Of a DNA stretch of 64,000 bases, positions 34,264 to 43,257 are shown piece after piece. Location: positions 1,860,001 through 1,924,000 of the forward strand of contig OZ252262.1 of NCBI GenBank assembly GCA_965249965.1, in the 5' to 3' direction. The number at the start of each line of letters is the position of its first letter. The first letter of the stretch is position 1. Source of the DNA: HXMU1420-13 sp965249965 (GTDB lineage Bacteria > Bacteroidota > Rhodothermia > Balneolales > Balneolaceae). Both the position numbers and the translations under genes were made by a program. The notes under the pieces are model-generated. The model made no database searches and was not told where the DNA came from. It was given only the letters and a program-made list of their open reading frames with translations.

Positions 34264-35523
34264 TTAAATATCGTTGTGCATTTTAATTTGCTGAATGGTT
34301 GTTTCAAACAATGCAGGATCCCAGATCAAGCGCTGTTGGTAGTCTTCCTGCATGTGATTGGCACTCATATGTAACCAAAATGCCACAGGGAGTTTATCAA
34401 AAAATACAGCTTGTACTGAAGTGTGACCATCATATACAGATGTTCCAAAATCGATACCACTTAACATTCCCATTCGGGCGTCATAAAAAGCGCCATATCT
34501 TGAAAAGCTTCGTTTCATAGAATCCGAATTTAATGCCCAACCCATTTTTTCTTTTACAGCTTCTGAGATTTCTTTGCTTATAATTTCATTTCTCCAAAGT
34601 CTGGCTAATAAATCAGTGATATCAGATGCAGTGGTTTGCGGAAATAAATAAAGTGCATCACGTTCTTCAATAAAACTCATATTTATTCGATCATCATTCA
34701 TAAGCTCACGACGAGTTGAATTAAGATCATCGTTTTCAGCAAAATCTTTTGCAGTAGCAATAGATTGCATGAATAAAGAATCTCTATTTTTTGAGCTGAA
34801 ATATTCCAAATTTTCGACGGCGCTTTCACTAATTTTTGGAGAAATATTAGGTGCAAATACACTATATATTCCCGAAAAAGGAACAGGCATTTCGGTATTA
34901 GGAAGTGAAAGAGAATCCGTCAAAGCGCGAATATTTTCTTCACCAAGTTTGAACCAAAAGTAATCTGCAATAGCTAAGGAATTGAATTGAACCATAGCTT
35001 GCATAGCCTCATCATTGGTGATAGGGGATTCATCTTCAGTGAGGAATGCCAGCGCGCCTTCATGGGCGTTCTGATTGACCTGTGGTAGGAGGTATCTTTC
35101 GATTTCTGACAGGTCGACCAGATCGTCTGGGTTAATCAATCCTTCAGAAACTTGCCGTTCATATTCGAAGAGTAGAAAAATATTTCCGAGTGCCCCCATA
35201 GTGCGTGGGATGTTGGCACCGTAATAAATACCGGAGTCGGGATCATCCACATTAAATGATACAATAGATACGAATTCCGGTTTTTCACCAATGAACTCAG
35301 TGAGCGTTTTTAGTGAATACGTATTTTCGATGTATTCAGATCCTTCGGCCATACCATCCGCATTTGCAAATAGTGCTTTAAATGCGGGGTAATTTAGCCC
35401 AATAACCATTGCATAAACTGCGGCAGCTGTAAAAGCGAAAACCAGGAAAAATTTAAAAGCTCTCTTCAATAGTCTCAGATATAGAATTCGAAAGCCTAAA
35501 AGATACGAGAATTCAATAATCAA
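34264..35523 (-). CDS. Class A beta-lactamase-fold protein, probably inactive
   Basis: 419 aa with an N-terminal basic region and a membrane anchor (residues about 22-45, FKFFLVFAFTAAAVYAMVIG). The rest looks like the class A beta-lactamase/serine hydrolase fold, with MGALGNIFLLFEYERQVSEG where SxxK and its helix belong, then MVQFNSLAIADYFWFKLG at the SDN position. At those places the residues are GALG and FNS, so the nucleophile, general base Lys and SDN are missing. DFGTSVYDGHTSVQAVFF stands where KTG would be. If the fold is right, this is a pseudoenzyme with a binding or structural role. The assignment is by pattern and not certain. It is first of a leftward cluster with small membrane proteins. 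Confidence 0.55.
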   Translation of the reverse strand: MIIEFSYLLGFRILYLRLLKRAFKFFLVFAFTAAAVYAMVIGLNYPAFKALFANADGMAEGSEYIENTYSLKTLTEFIGEKPEFVSIVSFNVDDPDSGIYYGANIPRTMGALGNIFLLFEYERQVSEGLINPDDLVDLSEIERYLLPQVNQNAHEGALAFLTEDESPITNDEAMQAMVQFNSLAIADYFWFKLGEENIRALTDSLSLPNTEMPVPFSGIYSVFAPNISPKISESAVENLEYFSSKNRDSLFMQSIATAKDFAENDDLNSTRRELMNDDRINMSFIEERDALYLFPQTTASDITDLLARLWRNEIISKEISEAVKEKMGWALNSDSMKRSFSRYGAFYDARMGMLSGIDFGTSVYDGHTSVQAVFFDKLPVAFWLHMSANHMQEDYQQRLIWDPALFETTIQQIKMHNDI

Positions 35524-35578
35524 TATTCAATAATCAATAAACAAAGATCATTGAATTTTACTTGATGGATATAGGGTA

Positions 35579-36817
35579 TTACATGCTAACTGCCTGCATA
35601 ATTATTCCACACAGCCACGCTCCAAAAGTGCCAACACCATATCCTAATACAGCTAATAACACTCCAACCGGAGCAAGTGATGGCGAAAATGCAGAAGCTA
35701 CAATCGGTGCGGATGCAGCCCCACCAACATTAGCTTGCGAACCAACTGCCGTAAAGAAAAAAGGAGCTTTTATCAGTTTACCTACTGTGAGTAGCACAAT
35801 CACATGTATAATGATCCAGATAAATCCAATAATGAAGAACCCTGGAACTTCAGCAAAAGCACCTAAGTCCATTTTCATTCCGATTGTCATCACTAAAATG
35901 TACAAAAACAGGCTTCCCATTTTTGATGCTCCGGCACCTTCCAATTCGCGTTGTTTAGTAAAAGACATAGCAAATCCACCTAAGGTGGCTGTTACCACAA
36001 TCCAGAAGAATGACGAGTTAAAACTTAGGCGACTTAACGTTTCAGAGTTTTCATTCACCCAGGGTGCAATGATATCACCCAAAACATGACCTAATGCTAC
36101 AATCACAAACGCAATGGCACCCATTTTAACGAAATCTACGAGCGTTGGGACTTTTGCAATACTTGCCTGATAATCAGCTACGCTTTTTTTAAGTATTTCA
36201 ATAGCGGATGAGTCTGCTTTGAACCATTTATCGATAGTGCCACTCATGCCGGCACCATAAAGTATAAAAGCCATCCATATATTTGCCACTATAATGTCAA
36301 CGGTGATCATTGCACTAAACAAAGTATCGCTGGGTTTAAAGACTTCATACATCGCTGTTTGATTTGCTCCGCCACCAATCCAACTACCGGCAACTGTTGA
36401 AAGGCCACGCCACACTTCTTCCGGGCCTACACCTGAGGTAATTTCAGGATTAACAGCCCCAACAATCATCAATGCAATCGGTCCACCAATGATAATTCCT
36501 GTTGTACCTGCAAAAAACATTGCAACAGCTTTCCATCCAAGATTCATTACCGCTTTCAAATCGATGCTTAAGGTTAGCAATACCAAACTAGCAGGTAATA
36601 AATACCGCGATGCCATGTAATATAAATTGGATTCATCAGGATCTATTACTCCCAGCGAAGTAAAAACAGACGGAATGAAATAACAAAGCAGCAAGGAAGG
36701 AACGAACTTATAGAATTTCTTCCATCCTGGATTATCACTATGGGATGTTACAAAAATTGCAGCCAGAATGGCCATTAGTAATCCGAATACGACAGCATCG
36801 TTGGTAATTAACGGCAT
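35579..36817 (-). CDS. DUF819 family membrane protein
   Basis: 412 aa with about ten transmembrane helices and no signal peptide. Family stretches: STVAGSWIGGGANQTAMYEV, AMITVDIIVANIWMAF and GSQANVGGAASAPIVASAF. The two G-rich blocks (GSWIGGGANQ and GSQANVGG) are internal pseudo-repeats and mark DUF819, a set of transporters related to other anion-carrier-like folds. Substrate unknown; the glycine-rich hairpin blocks suggest an ion or small acid. Monocistronic, 78 bases from the esterase gene upstream. Confidence 0.88.
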   Translation of the reverse strand: MPLITNDAVVFGLLMAILAAIFVTSHSDNPGWKKFYKFVPSLLLCYFIPSVFTSLGVIDPDESNLYYMASRYLLPASLVLLTLSIDLKAVMNLGWKAVAMFFAGTTGIIIGGPIALMIVGAVNPEITSGVGPEEVWRGLSTVAGSWIGGGANQTAMYEVFKPSDTLFSAMITVDIIVANIWMAFILYGAGMSGTIDKWFKADSSAIEILKKSVADYQASIAKVPTLVDFVKMGAIAFVIVALGHVLGDIIAPWVNENSETLSRLSFNSSFFWIVVTATLGGFAMSFTKQRELEGAGASKMGSLFLYILVMTIGMKMDLGAFAEVPGFFIIGFIWIIIHVIVLLTVGKLIKAPFFFTAVGSQANVGGAASAPIVASAFSPSLAPVGVLLAVLGYGVGTFGAWLCGIIMQAVSM

Positions 36818-36895
36818 GCGAGTTGGTTAGGTTAGTGAATTGCCGTTGAGGATAAGAAGAAGGGAGGTGAGTTTCAAAGTTACTCTGTGATATAG

Positions 36896-38095
36896 TTATT
36901 GTGTGCCAAAAAACTGAATTAAAATATCATCGAGTTGGGTACGCCAGGCTCCCCATGAATGGCCTTCGTTCACTTCCAGGTAGGTAAATTCCAGCCCTTT
37001 TTCTTCGAAGATGTTTTTCATGATGCGGGCATCCAGCGTGTTGTCACCAATAGTACCAACGCTCATAAAAATATCCGGATCGGTAAAATTAGAGGCTTTT
37101 ACGATGTCGTAAATCTCTTCCCGATACCAAAATGCAGGTGCTTGAATGGCCGCCTTCTGGAAAATATCCGGACGGGTAAACGCAAAATAAGTGGCATTTA
37201 ATCCACCTAAGGAAGTACCTAGAATTGCCCTATCGGTTCGGTCACCGGATATTTTGTACTCTGATTCCACTTTCGGCATCAATTCACCTATAAAAAAAGA
37301 GATGTACTCCTGATTATTTCCAAGTTCATCCATTCTTCGATTCAAATCTTGATTGCTCGGGTCAAGCGGAGATACAAATACGGCCATCGTAGGTTCGATG
37401 AGCTGTTGGTGATGCAAATTATCAAGCACCGTTACCATGGAACCAAGGTTCTCATCGGCATATTCCTGGCCGTCGGTTGTATAAATCACATTTAAGTTTT
37501 CAAAATCCTCATATCTATTTGGGATATATACACGATAGCTTACCTCATATCCGAGTGCATTACTCTCAATTATTACCGGCTCCCACAGAATGCCTTTTGG
37601 AATATCAGGCATTGGAACCGTTAAAGGTTCATCTTCCCATCCCGGCATTCTTAGTTCTGAATTAGGCCCAAATCCACTCCACTGCTGATGCGGATTTGCC
37701 GGGTCGAGTATCCAATCCATCCCATCGATGGTAATTTTGTAATCTAATCGCGCATCCGGCTGAAAGGATGTTTTGTAATACCAAATATTGCTATAACCGG
37801 CTTCCTTACCTTCAAATTTTACAAGATCATTGCTGCCCCAACTATTGAAATCCCCATTCCATGTAATCGACTCCGCCTCGCCTCGATGTAAAAAAACTAC
37901 AATAGAATCCTGTGTAAACGGAATTTGTCCTTTTTCGATCAGATCATTCCATAAGTCTGCACCTGCTTCAATGGCTTGTTGCTCATCTTCAATTAATGAA
38001 AGTCGATCTAATTCAATATCCAGTTCGGTACTTGAAAATTGATTATTAGATGAACAAGCAATAAAAAAGATCAATATCAGAGGTATATATTTCAT
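36896..38095 (-). CDS. Enterochelin-esterase-like alpha/beta hydrolase lipoprotein
   Basis: 399 aa. The N terminus MKYIPLILIFFIAC is a lipoprotein signal (lipobox FIAC). A beta-rich CBM48/E-set-like domain follows (about 75-165, with AESITWNGDFNSWGSND), and then an esterase domain of the PF00756 (esterase D/enterochelin) type: YRVYIPNRYEDFENLNVIY, the nucleophile GTSLGGLNA and the catalytic His in EGHSWGAWR. The combination is found in ferric-enterobactin esterases and in carbohydrate esterases. With a CBM48-like domain and nearby polysaccharide genes, a role on acetylated or feruloylated glycans is as likely as on a siderophore. Confidence 0.85.
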   Translation of the reverse strand: MKYIPLILIFFIACSSNNQFSSTELDIELDRLSLIEDEQQAIEAGADLWNDLIEKGQIPFTQDSIVVFLHRGEAESITWNGDFNSWGSNDLVKFEGKEAGYSNIWYYKTSFQPDARLDYKITIDGMDWILDPANPHQQWSGFGPNSELRMPGWEDEPLTVPMPDIPKGILWEPVIIESNALGYEVSYRVYIPNRYEDFENLNVIYTTDGQEYADENLGSMVTVLDNLHHQQLIEPTMAVFVSPLDPSNQDLNRRMDELGNNQEYISFFIGELMPKVESEYKISGDRTDRAILGTSLGGLNATYFAFTRPDIFQKAAIQAPAFWYREEIYDIVKASNFTDPDIFMSVGTIGDNTLDARIMKNIFEEKGLEFTYLEVNEGHSWGAWRTQLDDILIQFFGTQ

Positions 38096-38195
38096 CTTGA
38101 CGAATTTTGGTTAAATCAGCTAACGCAAAAAATACGTAATGGTTTTGATCAAACTCTGATTATTTTGAGAGATCAGCAAAAAATCACTCCATGAT

Positions 38196-39521
38196 ATGAT
38201 CGTTTCAAAATTTGGTGGCACATCGGTTGGTTCTTACGAAGCCATGCAGCATAGCGCGTCTATTGTAGCTGATAACTCAAATCGAAAGATAATCGTAATT
38301 AGTGCAACTGCAGGCACAACCAACGATTTGGTTGCTCTCGAACATCCAAATATTGGGTCTACAGAACGCGAGCAACTGCTCATTAATATTGAAAACCGCC
38401 ATTTGGGTATTATTTCAAACTTAAAAGAGCGAAAATCGGCGCTGGCTACTTTTCAACGACAATTCTCTGAACTGAGAGCACACCTCGATCAATTTGGGCG
38501 TGACAAGCGATGGAAGGACAAATTGTACGCTTTTGGTGAACTGATGAGCACCCGAATATTTGTGGAGGTACTCAATGAAAATGCCATAAAAGCTGAATGG
38601 CTGGACGCACGTAAAATCATTAAAACTGATTCAACGTTTGGCAATGCTGTACCCGACTTGATTACGATAAAGAAAAAAGCAGATACGCTTATTGAAAAGG
38701 ACAAAATTTATCTCACCCAGGGATTTATAGGCTCCGATATTTTTGGCTCAGTTACCACACTTGGTAGAGGTGGAAGTGATTATTCAGCTGCACTGTTTGC
38801 AGAAGCAGTAGGGGCCGATTTACTGGAAATCTGGTCAGATGTTGCCGGAGTGTATACTACCGATCCAAGATTAGTTTCTGCAGCAAAACCAATTTCCGAA
38901 ATTACTTTCGATGAAGCGGCTGAGCTTTCAATATTTGGAGGCAAAGTTTTGCACCCGGCAACTATTAAACCGGCCATGAGAAGTAAAATCAATGTTCGAG
39001 TTGCAGACTCCAAACGACCTGAGCTACCCGGAACTTCAATCGTAACAAAAACAGAAAAAGAACCGGTTGTTCGAGCTATTTCACTTCGAAAGGATCAAAC
39101 GCTACTCACCGTAAAAAGCCTTGAAATGCTTCATCAGCATGGTTTTCTAGCCAGGCTATTTAACGTTTTGGCAGAAAACAAGATTTCAGTGGATTTGGTT
39201 ACAACCTCTGAAGTCAGTGTGTCTTTAACGCTAGATACGGCAACGAAGGCTTCCAACAAAGTGGAACTCACGGAAAAAGTATTTCGTGAGTTAAATGAAT
39301 TTTGTGACGTAGAAGTGGAAAAGGACTTATCCCTTGTAGCGCTAATCGGAAATCGATTGAATGTCACATCTGGAATAAGCGGACAACTATTTAGTTTGCT
39401 TAAGGATTATAACATCCGCTTGGTTTGTCATGGAGCATCGGCCTACAATCTTTGTTTTTTGGTGGATGAAAAAAGCGCAGAAGAAATCGTTAAACTGATA
39501 CACACTAAATTTATTGAGTGA
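38196..39521 (+). CDS. lysC: Aspartate kinase
   Basis: 441 aa, ending with two ACT domains. Phosphorylates aspartate, the entry step to lysine, threonine and methionine. It opens with VSKFGGTSVGSYEAMQ (the K-F-G-G-T-S signature), followed by the kinase core with TLGRGGSDYSAALFAEAVGADLLEIWSDVAG. ACT domains start near residue 290 and take feedback ligands. It begins the rightward lysC-dapB-dapA operon; its stop overlaps the dapB ATG by one base (TGATG). Confidence 0.94.
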   Translation: MIVSKFGGTSVGSYEAMQHSASIVADNSNRKIIVISATAGTTNDLVALEHPNIGSTEREQLLINIENRHLGIISNLKERKSALATFQRQFSELRAHLDQFGRDKRWKDKLYAFGELMSTRIFVEVLNENAIKAEWLDARKIIKTDSTFGNAVPDLITIKKKADTLIEKDKIYLTQGFIGSDIFGSVTTLGRGGSDYSAALFAEAVGADLLEIWSDVAGVYTTDPRLVSAAKPISEITFDEAAELSIFGGKVLHPATIKPAMRSKINVRVADSKRPELPGTSIVTKTEKEPVVRAISLRKDQTLLTVKSLEMLHQHGFLARLFNVLAENKISVDLVTTSEVSVSLTLDTATKASNKVELTEKVFRELNEFCDVEVEKDLSLVALIGNRLNVTSGISGQLFSLLKDYNIRLVCHGASAYNLCFLVDEKSAEEIVKLIHTKFIE

Positions 39522-40195
39522 TGAAAATCTCAGTGATTGGGACTGGTAAAACAGGTAGTAAAGTTGTAGAAATGTTGGATGATCGTCTGCTGGATGCTTT
39601 CGATGAAAATAATCGACCAACATTAGAAAAGCTCAAAAAAGCTGATGCAATCATCATTTTTGTGCCCGGGGATGCAGTCGGAGGCATCATCGAAATGGTT
39701 TTAGCTTCGGGGACTCCCACAGCATGGGGAAGCACAGGATTTAAATGGCCTGATGATTTAGATCGCAAAGTTCAAGCACTTAGAACAAAATGGGTGTTAG
39801 CCAATAATTTTAGTTTGGGGATGAATTTGATACGCAAGGCTATAGAATCCATGAGTTCAGGTTCTCAAGTACTGAAAAACCCAGAATTTCAAATACACGA
39901 AGTTCATCATATCCGTAAAAAAGATGCTCCAAGTGGTACGGCGATATCATGGGAAAAATGGTTAAATCAACCCACTGAAATCACTTCGGATCGAGAGGGG
40001 GATGTGAATGGAATTCACGAATTGACGATTAAAACAGGGACCGAAAAAATAAGTTTAAGACACGAAGCTCTGGATCGATCGATTTTTGCAGAGGGTGCTA
40101 TTTGGGCAGCGGAACAATTGGTGACAAATCAGCATTTGAGCTATGGAGTTCATACTTTTGGAGACCTCTTTGATTTTGTAACACACACCGAATAA
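39521..40195 (+). CDS. dapB: 4-Hydroxy-tetrahydrodipicolinate reductase
   Basis: 224 aa from the ATG at 39521; a GTG one codon earlier is also in frame. It reduces the DapA product with NAD(P)H. Dinucleotide motif ISVIGTGKTGSKV at the N terminus, WGSTGF in the middle, and EVHHIRKKDAPSGTA with the catalytic His and Lys. It is slightly short compared with the usual 240-270. It lies between lysC and dapA with one-base overlaps at both ends, so the three are translated as a unit. Confidence 0.93.
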   Translation: MKISVIGTGKTGSKVVEMLDDRLLDAFDENNRPTLEKLKKADAIIIFVPGDAVGGIIEMVLASGTPTAWGSTGFKWPDDLDRKVQALRTKWVLANNFSLGMNLIRKAIESMSSGSQVLKNPEFQIHEVHHIRKKDAPSGTAISWEKWLNQPTEITSDREGDVNGIHELTIKTGTEKISLRHEALDRSIFAEGAIWAAEQLVTNQHLSYGVHTFGDLFDFVTHTE

Positions 40196-41085
40196 TGAAA
40201 CCCGAATTTCCACTTTGGACCGCTGCGGTCACCCCAATGAACGACTTCGCCGAAATCGATTACGATAGTTTGGAGTCGGTGTTGAGGGAGCAGGAAATAG
40301 CCGGAAATGGAGTTTTAGTTCTAGGCAGTACCGGTGAGGGATTAAATCTGACTCTTGAGGAAAAGCAAGAGGTAGTTAAGTTTGCTAAATCCTTAAATCT
40401 GGTTGTTCCATTGATGGCAGGCATTGGTGGATTTAATCTGGAAGCTCAAATCGAATTCATAAAATATTGTGATGAGCTTTCCGTCGATGCTTTTCTACTA
40501 GTCAATCCAATCTATGCAAAACCCGGGAAGGAAGGACAGTATACCTGGTTTAAATCTTTGATGACTGAAACTGATACATCTTGTATGATTTACAATGTGC
40601 CATCCAGAGCCGGATCGAAAATGCATCCAGAAGTTCCGGCGCGTTTATTCTCTGAATTTGATAATTACATGGGTTTAAAGGAAGCCAGTGGTAGTGTGGA
40701 TGAATTCAAGGCGTTCCGGGATATGGCCCCTGATGCACCACTTTATTGTGGGGATGATAATCTGATCAAAGAGTTTGTGGAATTGGGTGCTGTTGGTCAT
40801 GTTTCCGTTGCTTCAAACGCATGGCCTAAAAAGACAAGAAAATACCTCGATCTGGCACTTTCTGGTGACTTAGAGTTACTTTTTAAAGATTGGGTTTCCT
40901 GCGTTGATTTGTTGTTTGATGCGCCTAGTCCAACTCCGGTAAAAACACTTTTATTCCACAAAGGATGGATCAATTCTGATCAGGTTCGCTTACCACTAAT
41001 GCGATCAGATTTAACGAGCGAAACCGAAGAAGCGTTGATTGAAGCAGATCGTAGAATGAATGAATGGTATAAAAGCGTAAGCTAA
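40195..41085 (+). CDS. dapA: 4-Hydroxy-tetrahydrodipicolinate synthase
   Basis: 296 aa. Condenses pyruvate with aspartate semialdehyde. The Schiff-base Lys is in MGLKEASG. The catalytic Tyr/Thr motif appears as YNVPSRAG and as GSTGEGLNLTLEE (substrate-binding T-G-E). It starts in the dapB stop (TAATG). The following GNAT gene is on the other strand, 3 bases away. Confidence 0.95.
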   Translation: MKPEFPLWTAAVTPMNDFAEIDYDSLESVLREQEIAGNGVLVLGSTGEGLNLTLEEKQEVVKFAKSLNLVVPLMAGIGGFNLEAQIEFIKYCDELSVDAFLLVNPIYAKPGKEGQYTWFKSLMTETDTSCMIYNVPSRAGSKMHPEVPARLFSEFDNYMGLKEASGSVDEFKAFRDMAPDAPLYCGDDNLIKEFVELGAVGHVSVASNAWPKKTRKYLDLALSGDLELLFKDWVSCVDLLFDAPSPTPVKTLLFHKGWINSDQVRLPLMRSDLTSETEEALIEADRRMNEWYKSVS

Positions 41086-41087
41086 TT

Positions 41088-41552
41088 TTAACCTTCTTTC
41101 ATTCTGAAATTGATTAGTTCAATTCCTCGAAGGTCCTTTTTGTTTTCCTTTTCTAATTCAAACCCTTTTGATTCGAAAAAAGGGCGAGCAGTAATGCTCA
41201 CATCAGCATGGAGTTTATAAAAGCCCTCACGTAGTGACTCTAATTTTAACTCATCGAATAGCCGGCTTGCGATTCCTTTTCGAAGATAATTATGGTGAAC
41301 GTAGAGGAAATCTACATAATCACCGTCGTCGAGCGCTGCAAATCCAACAATGCTTCCTTCAAACTCTGCAACTATACAATATTGATAGCTAATCAATCTC
41401 TGCCAACGATCTGTATTCTCGATGGAAGAGGCCCATGCTGCAATTTGCTCAGAATTATAATCCCCTGCACAGGCATGTTCGATTGTTTGTGTTAAAAGAG
41501 CCTGAAGGGTTTGTAAATCTCCAAGCTCTGCTTTTCGTATGGTAATTTTCAT
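41088..41552 (-). CDS. GNAT family N-acetyltransferase
   Basis: 154 aa. The acetyl-CoA motif is recognisable in DFLYVHHNYLRKGIASRLFDEL (R-K-G-I-A-S as the phosphate loop, shown here in part). A C-terminal ITARPFFESKGFELEKE completes the GNAT pattern. The substrate is unknown. It overlaps the GH9 gene upstream by 4 bases (ATGA), so it is probably translated with it, even though a link to cellulose use is not obvious. Confidence 0.88.
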   Translation of the reverse strand: MKITIRKAELGDLQTLQALLTQTIEHACAGDYNSEQIAAWASSIENTDRWQRLISYQYCIVAEFEGSIVGFAALDDGDYVDFLYVHHNYLRKGIASRLFDELKLESLREGFYKLHADVSITARPFFESKGFELEKENKKDLRGIELINFRMKEG

Positions 41553-43246
41553 TCCTGATAATACGCTTCCAAAGCTGTAGATAAAAACACTAATGGAGCA
41601 TTCCAGTTAATTGCTGTTTCGTTCGTTGAATAACTGCATTGGGTATCGGTAAAAGAGATTGCCGGAAATTCCGAGCGAACAACTCCATCTGCTTCACAGT
41701 CAGTTAATACAATAGTATTTGGTCCGCCTGAAATATATCCCGGAATCGGCTCATCAATTCCATCAGCTCCCATTATTCTATTGTGTTGATCCATTGGAGT
41801 TTTGTCTCCAAAGCCAGTGACAAAAGAATATCCTGTCGCATTTCTACCCAAAATATAATCCAGATCATTTTGTGCCGAGGCTACATATTTCTCATCGCCT
41901 GTTAGTTGATAGGCTACCATCTTCAGCATACCATCGTTGGCTACATCAGAATTACTACCCCAGGCAAACTTATCCATGCTAATTATGTACGGGGATGCCT
42001 CTTCTTTTTCGAGCATCACATCAGCATATGCAATGAAATCTTCTTCAATTTCCGGGAATTCTGTTCGTTTTTCTGATGTGAGTAAGGAAATTACTCCCAG
42101 CGAATGTACGACATCCCACTTTGGAGTGATTGGTTCCTCATAGCTCTCCATCATTTTTTCTTTATACTTAAATTCGCCAGTTAAAACGTACATTTCTGCC
42201 GATGCCCAGAACCACTCATCAACTAATGATGTATCCGGATAGGCACCTGTTGAAACATCCTCCGGTTGTTCGTAAAAAACTTCTGGATTTTCTGAAGCCC
42301 AATCCCAGGCTCGTTCTGCGGCATCCTTCATATCATCAGCTAAATCTGTCAAGTCGTACTCTTTAATTAATCGAGATGCGGTTGCCATTGTTGAGGTGAA
42401 GTCAAGTGTTGCAGAAGTTGATTTCATCACTACATATCGTGGATTGGAAGTCTCTTCCGGCATGATAAATGCATCAAAGTTTTTGGTCGTCAATTTATGA
42501 TAGAGTCCACCATCATTAGGATCCTGCATGGTCATCATCCATTTTAAATTTACCAAGGCTTCGTCCAGAACATCCGGTAGGTCATTTCCAGATTCCGGAA
42601 TATTGAGATTTTGAGTACTGTGAAATTCTTGATTTAAATTAGCACTCTGTAAAATGGTCCATGTTGTGATGCTACTGTTTACAATATATTTTCCATAATC
42701 GCCGGCGTCGTACCAGCCACCAGGAGAAGAAATTGTTGACCCTTCAGGCCGATTTTCATCGGCGGCTGAGGAGTGTATTAGAACTTCTGTATCGGGGTGA
42801 CCAGATTTATAATTCCACTTTCCTCCAAATTCTTCAGTAATATCAACCCCAACGCGCGCATAGTAGTAAGATTTAATGGCGGCATCGGCCAAATCACCAT
42901 ATAGACTTGGTGCGATATAAAATGGATGTGAGCATGCATTGTTAACACAAACTGTGTACTCACCCGATTCGGTTATCTCAGAGAAGTCCGCAATTTGAAC
43001 AGCATCCCCAGAAAGATTCCAAGTTTTAGCCTCAAATAAATCCTTTTCTAAGACGAGATTACTATCGGCATCATAGACTTCAAAATAAACGAATTCACCT
43101 CTGACGAGAGCTTTTTTTGAAGCCATAGTCGGATACCCAATTTGATTAATCATAATATCATCTTGAGTTATTGGCCTATAGTTGCATGTTGTTAATAGTG
43201 CTGTTACTAGTAGAATTGAACTAATAAGAATGTTGACAATTTTCAT
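41549..43246 (-). CDS. GH9 endoglucanase-type lipoprotein
   Basis: 565 aa. Lipoprotein-like N terminus (MKIVNILISSILLVTALLTTC). An immunoglobulin-like CelD_N domain (about 30-115: VRGEFVYFEVYDADSNLVLE) precedes the (alpha/alpha)6 GH9 catalytic domain. Signatures: GGWYDAGDYGKYI holding the catalytic Asp pair, and CSYSTNETAINWNAPLV near the end with the acid Glu and the hallmark N-E. GH9 enzymes hydrolyse beta-1,4-glucans. With the GH94 phosphorylase and the GPH symporter immediately upstream, it should act on cello-oligosaccharides or beta-glucan outside the cytoplasm. It is the third gene of a leftward cluster and overlaps the GNAT gene by 4 bases. Confidence 0.94.
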   Translation of the reverse strand: MKIVNILISSILLVTALLTTCNYRPITQDDIMINQIGYPTMASKKALVRGEFVYFEVYDADSNLVLEKDLFEAKTWNLSGDAVQIADFSEITESGEYTVCVNNACSHPFYIAPSLYGDLADAAIKSYYYARVGVDITEEFGGKWNYKSGHPDTEVLIHSSAADENRPEGSTISSPGGWYDAGDYGKYIVNSSITTWTILQSANLNQEFHSTQNLNIPESGNDLPDVLDEALVNLKWMMTMQDPNDGGLYHKLTTKNFDAFIMPEETSNPRYVVMKSTSATLDFTSTMATASRLIKEYDLTDLADDMKDAAERAWDWASENPEVFYEQPEDVSTGAYPDTSLVDEWFWASAEMYVLTGEFKYKEKMMESYEEPITPKWDVVHSLGVISLLTSEKRTEFPEIEEDFIAYADVMLEKEEASPYIISMDKFAWGSNSDVANDGMLKMVAYQLTGDEKYVASAQNDLDYILGRNATGYSFVTGFGDKTPMDQHNRIMGADGIDEPIPGYISGGPNTIVLTDCEADGVVRSEFPAISFTDTQCSYSTNETAINWNAPLVFLSTALEAYYQE

Positions 43247-43257
43247 GATTTCGTTGT

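Noticed and set aside
35562..36089. Long plus-strand open frame of 175 codons opposite the DUF819 gene
   Set aside because: Antisense shadow: high Pro/Asn/Thr content, no Shine-Dalgarno, and it lies fully inside a well-supported membrane protein gene.
38140..38166. Six-codon ORF upstream of lysC as a lysine attenuator
   Set aside because: A single Lys codon and no terminator-like hairpin with a T-run before the lysC start.
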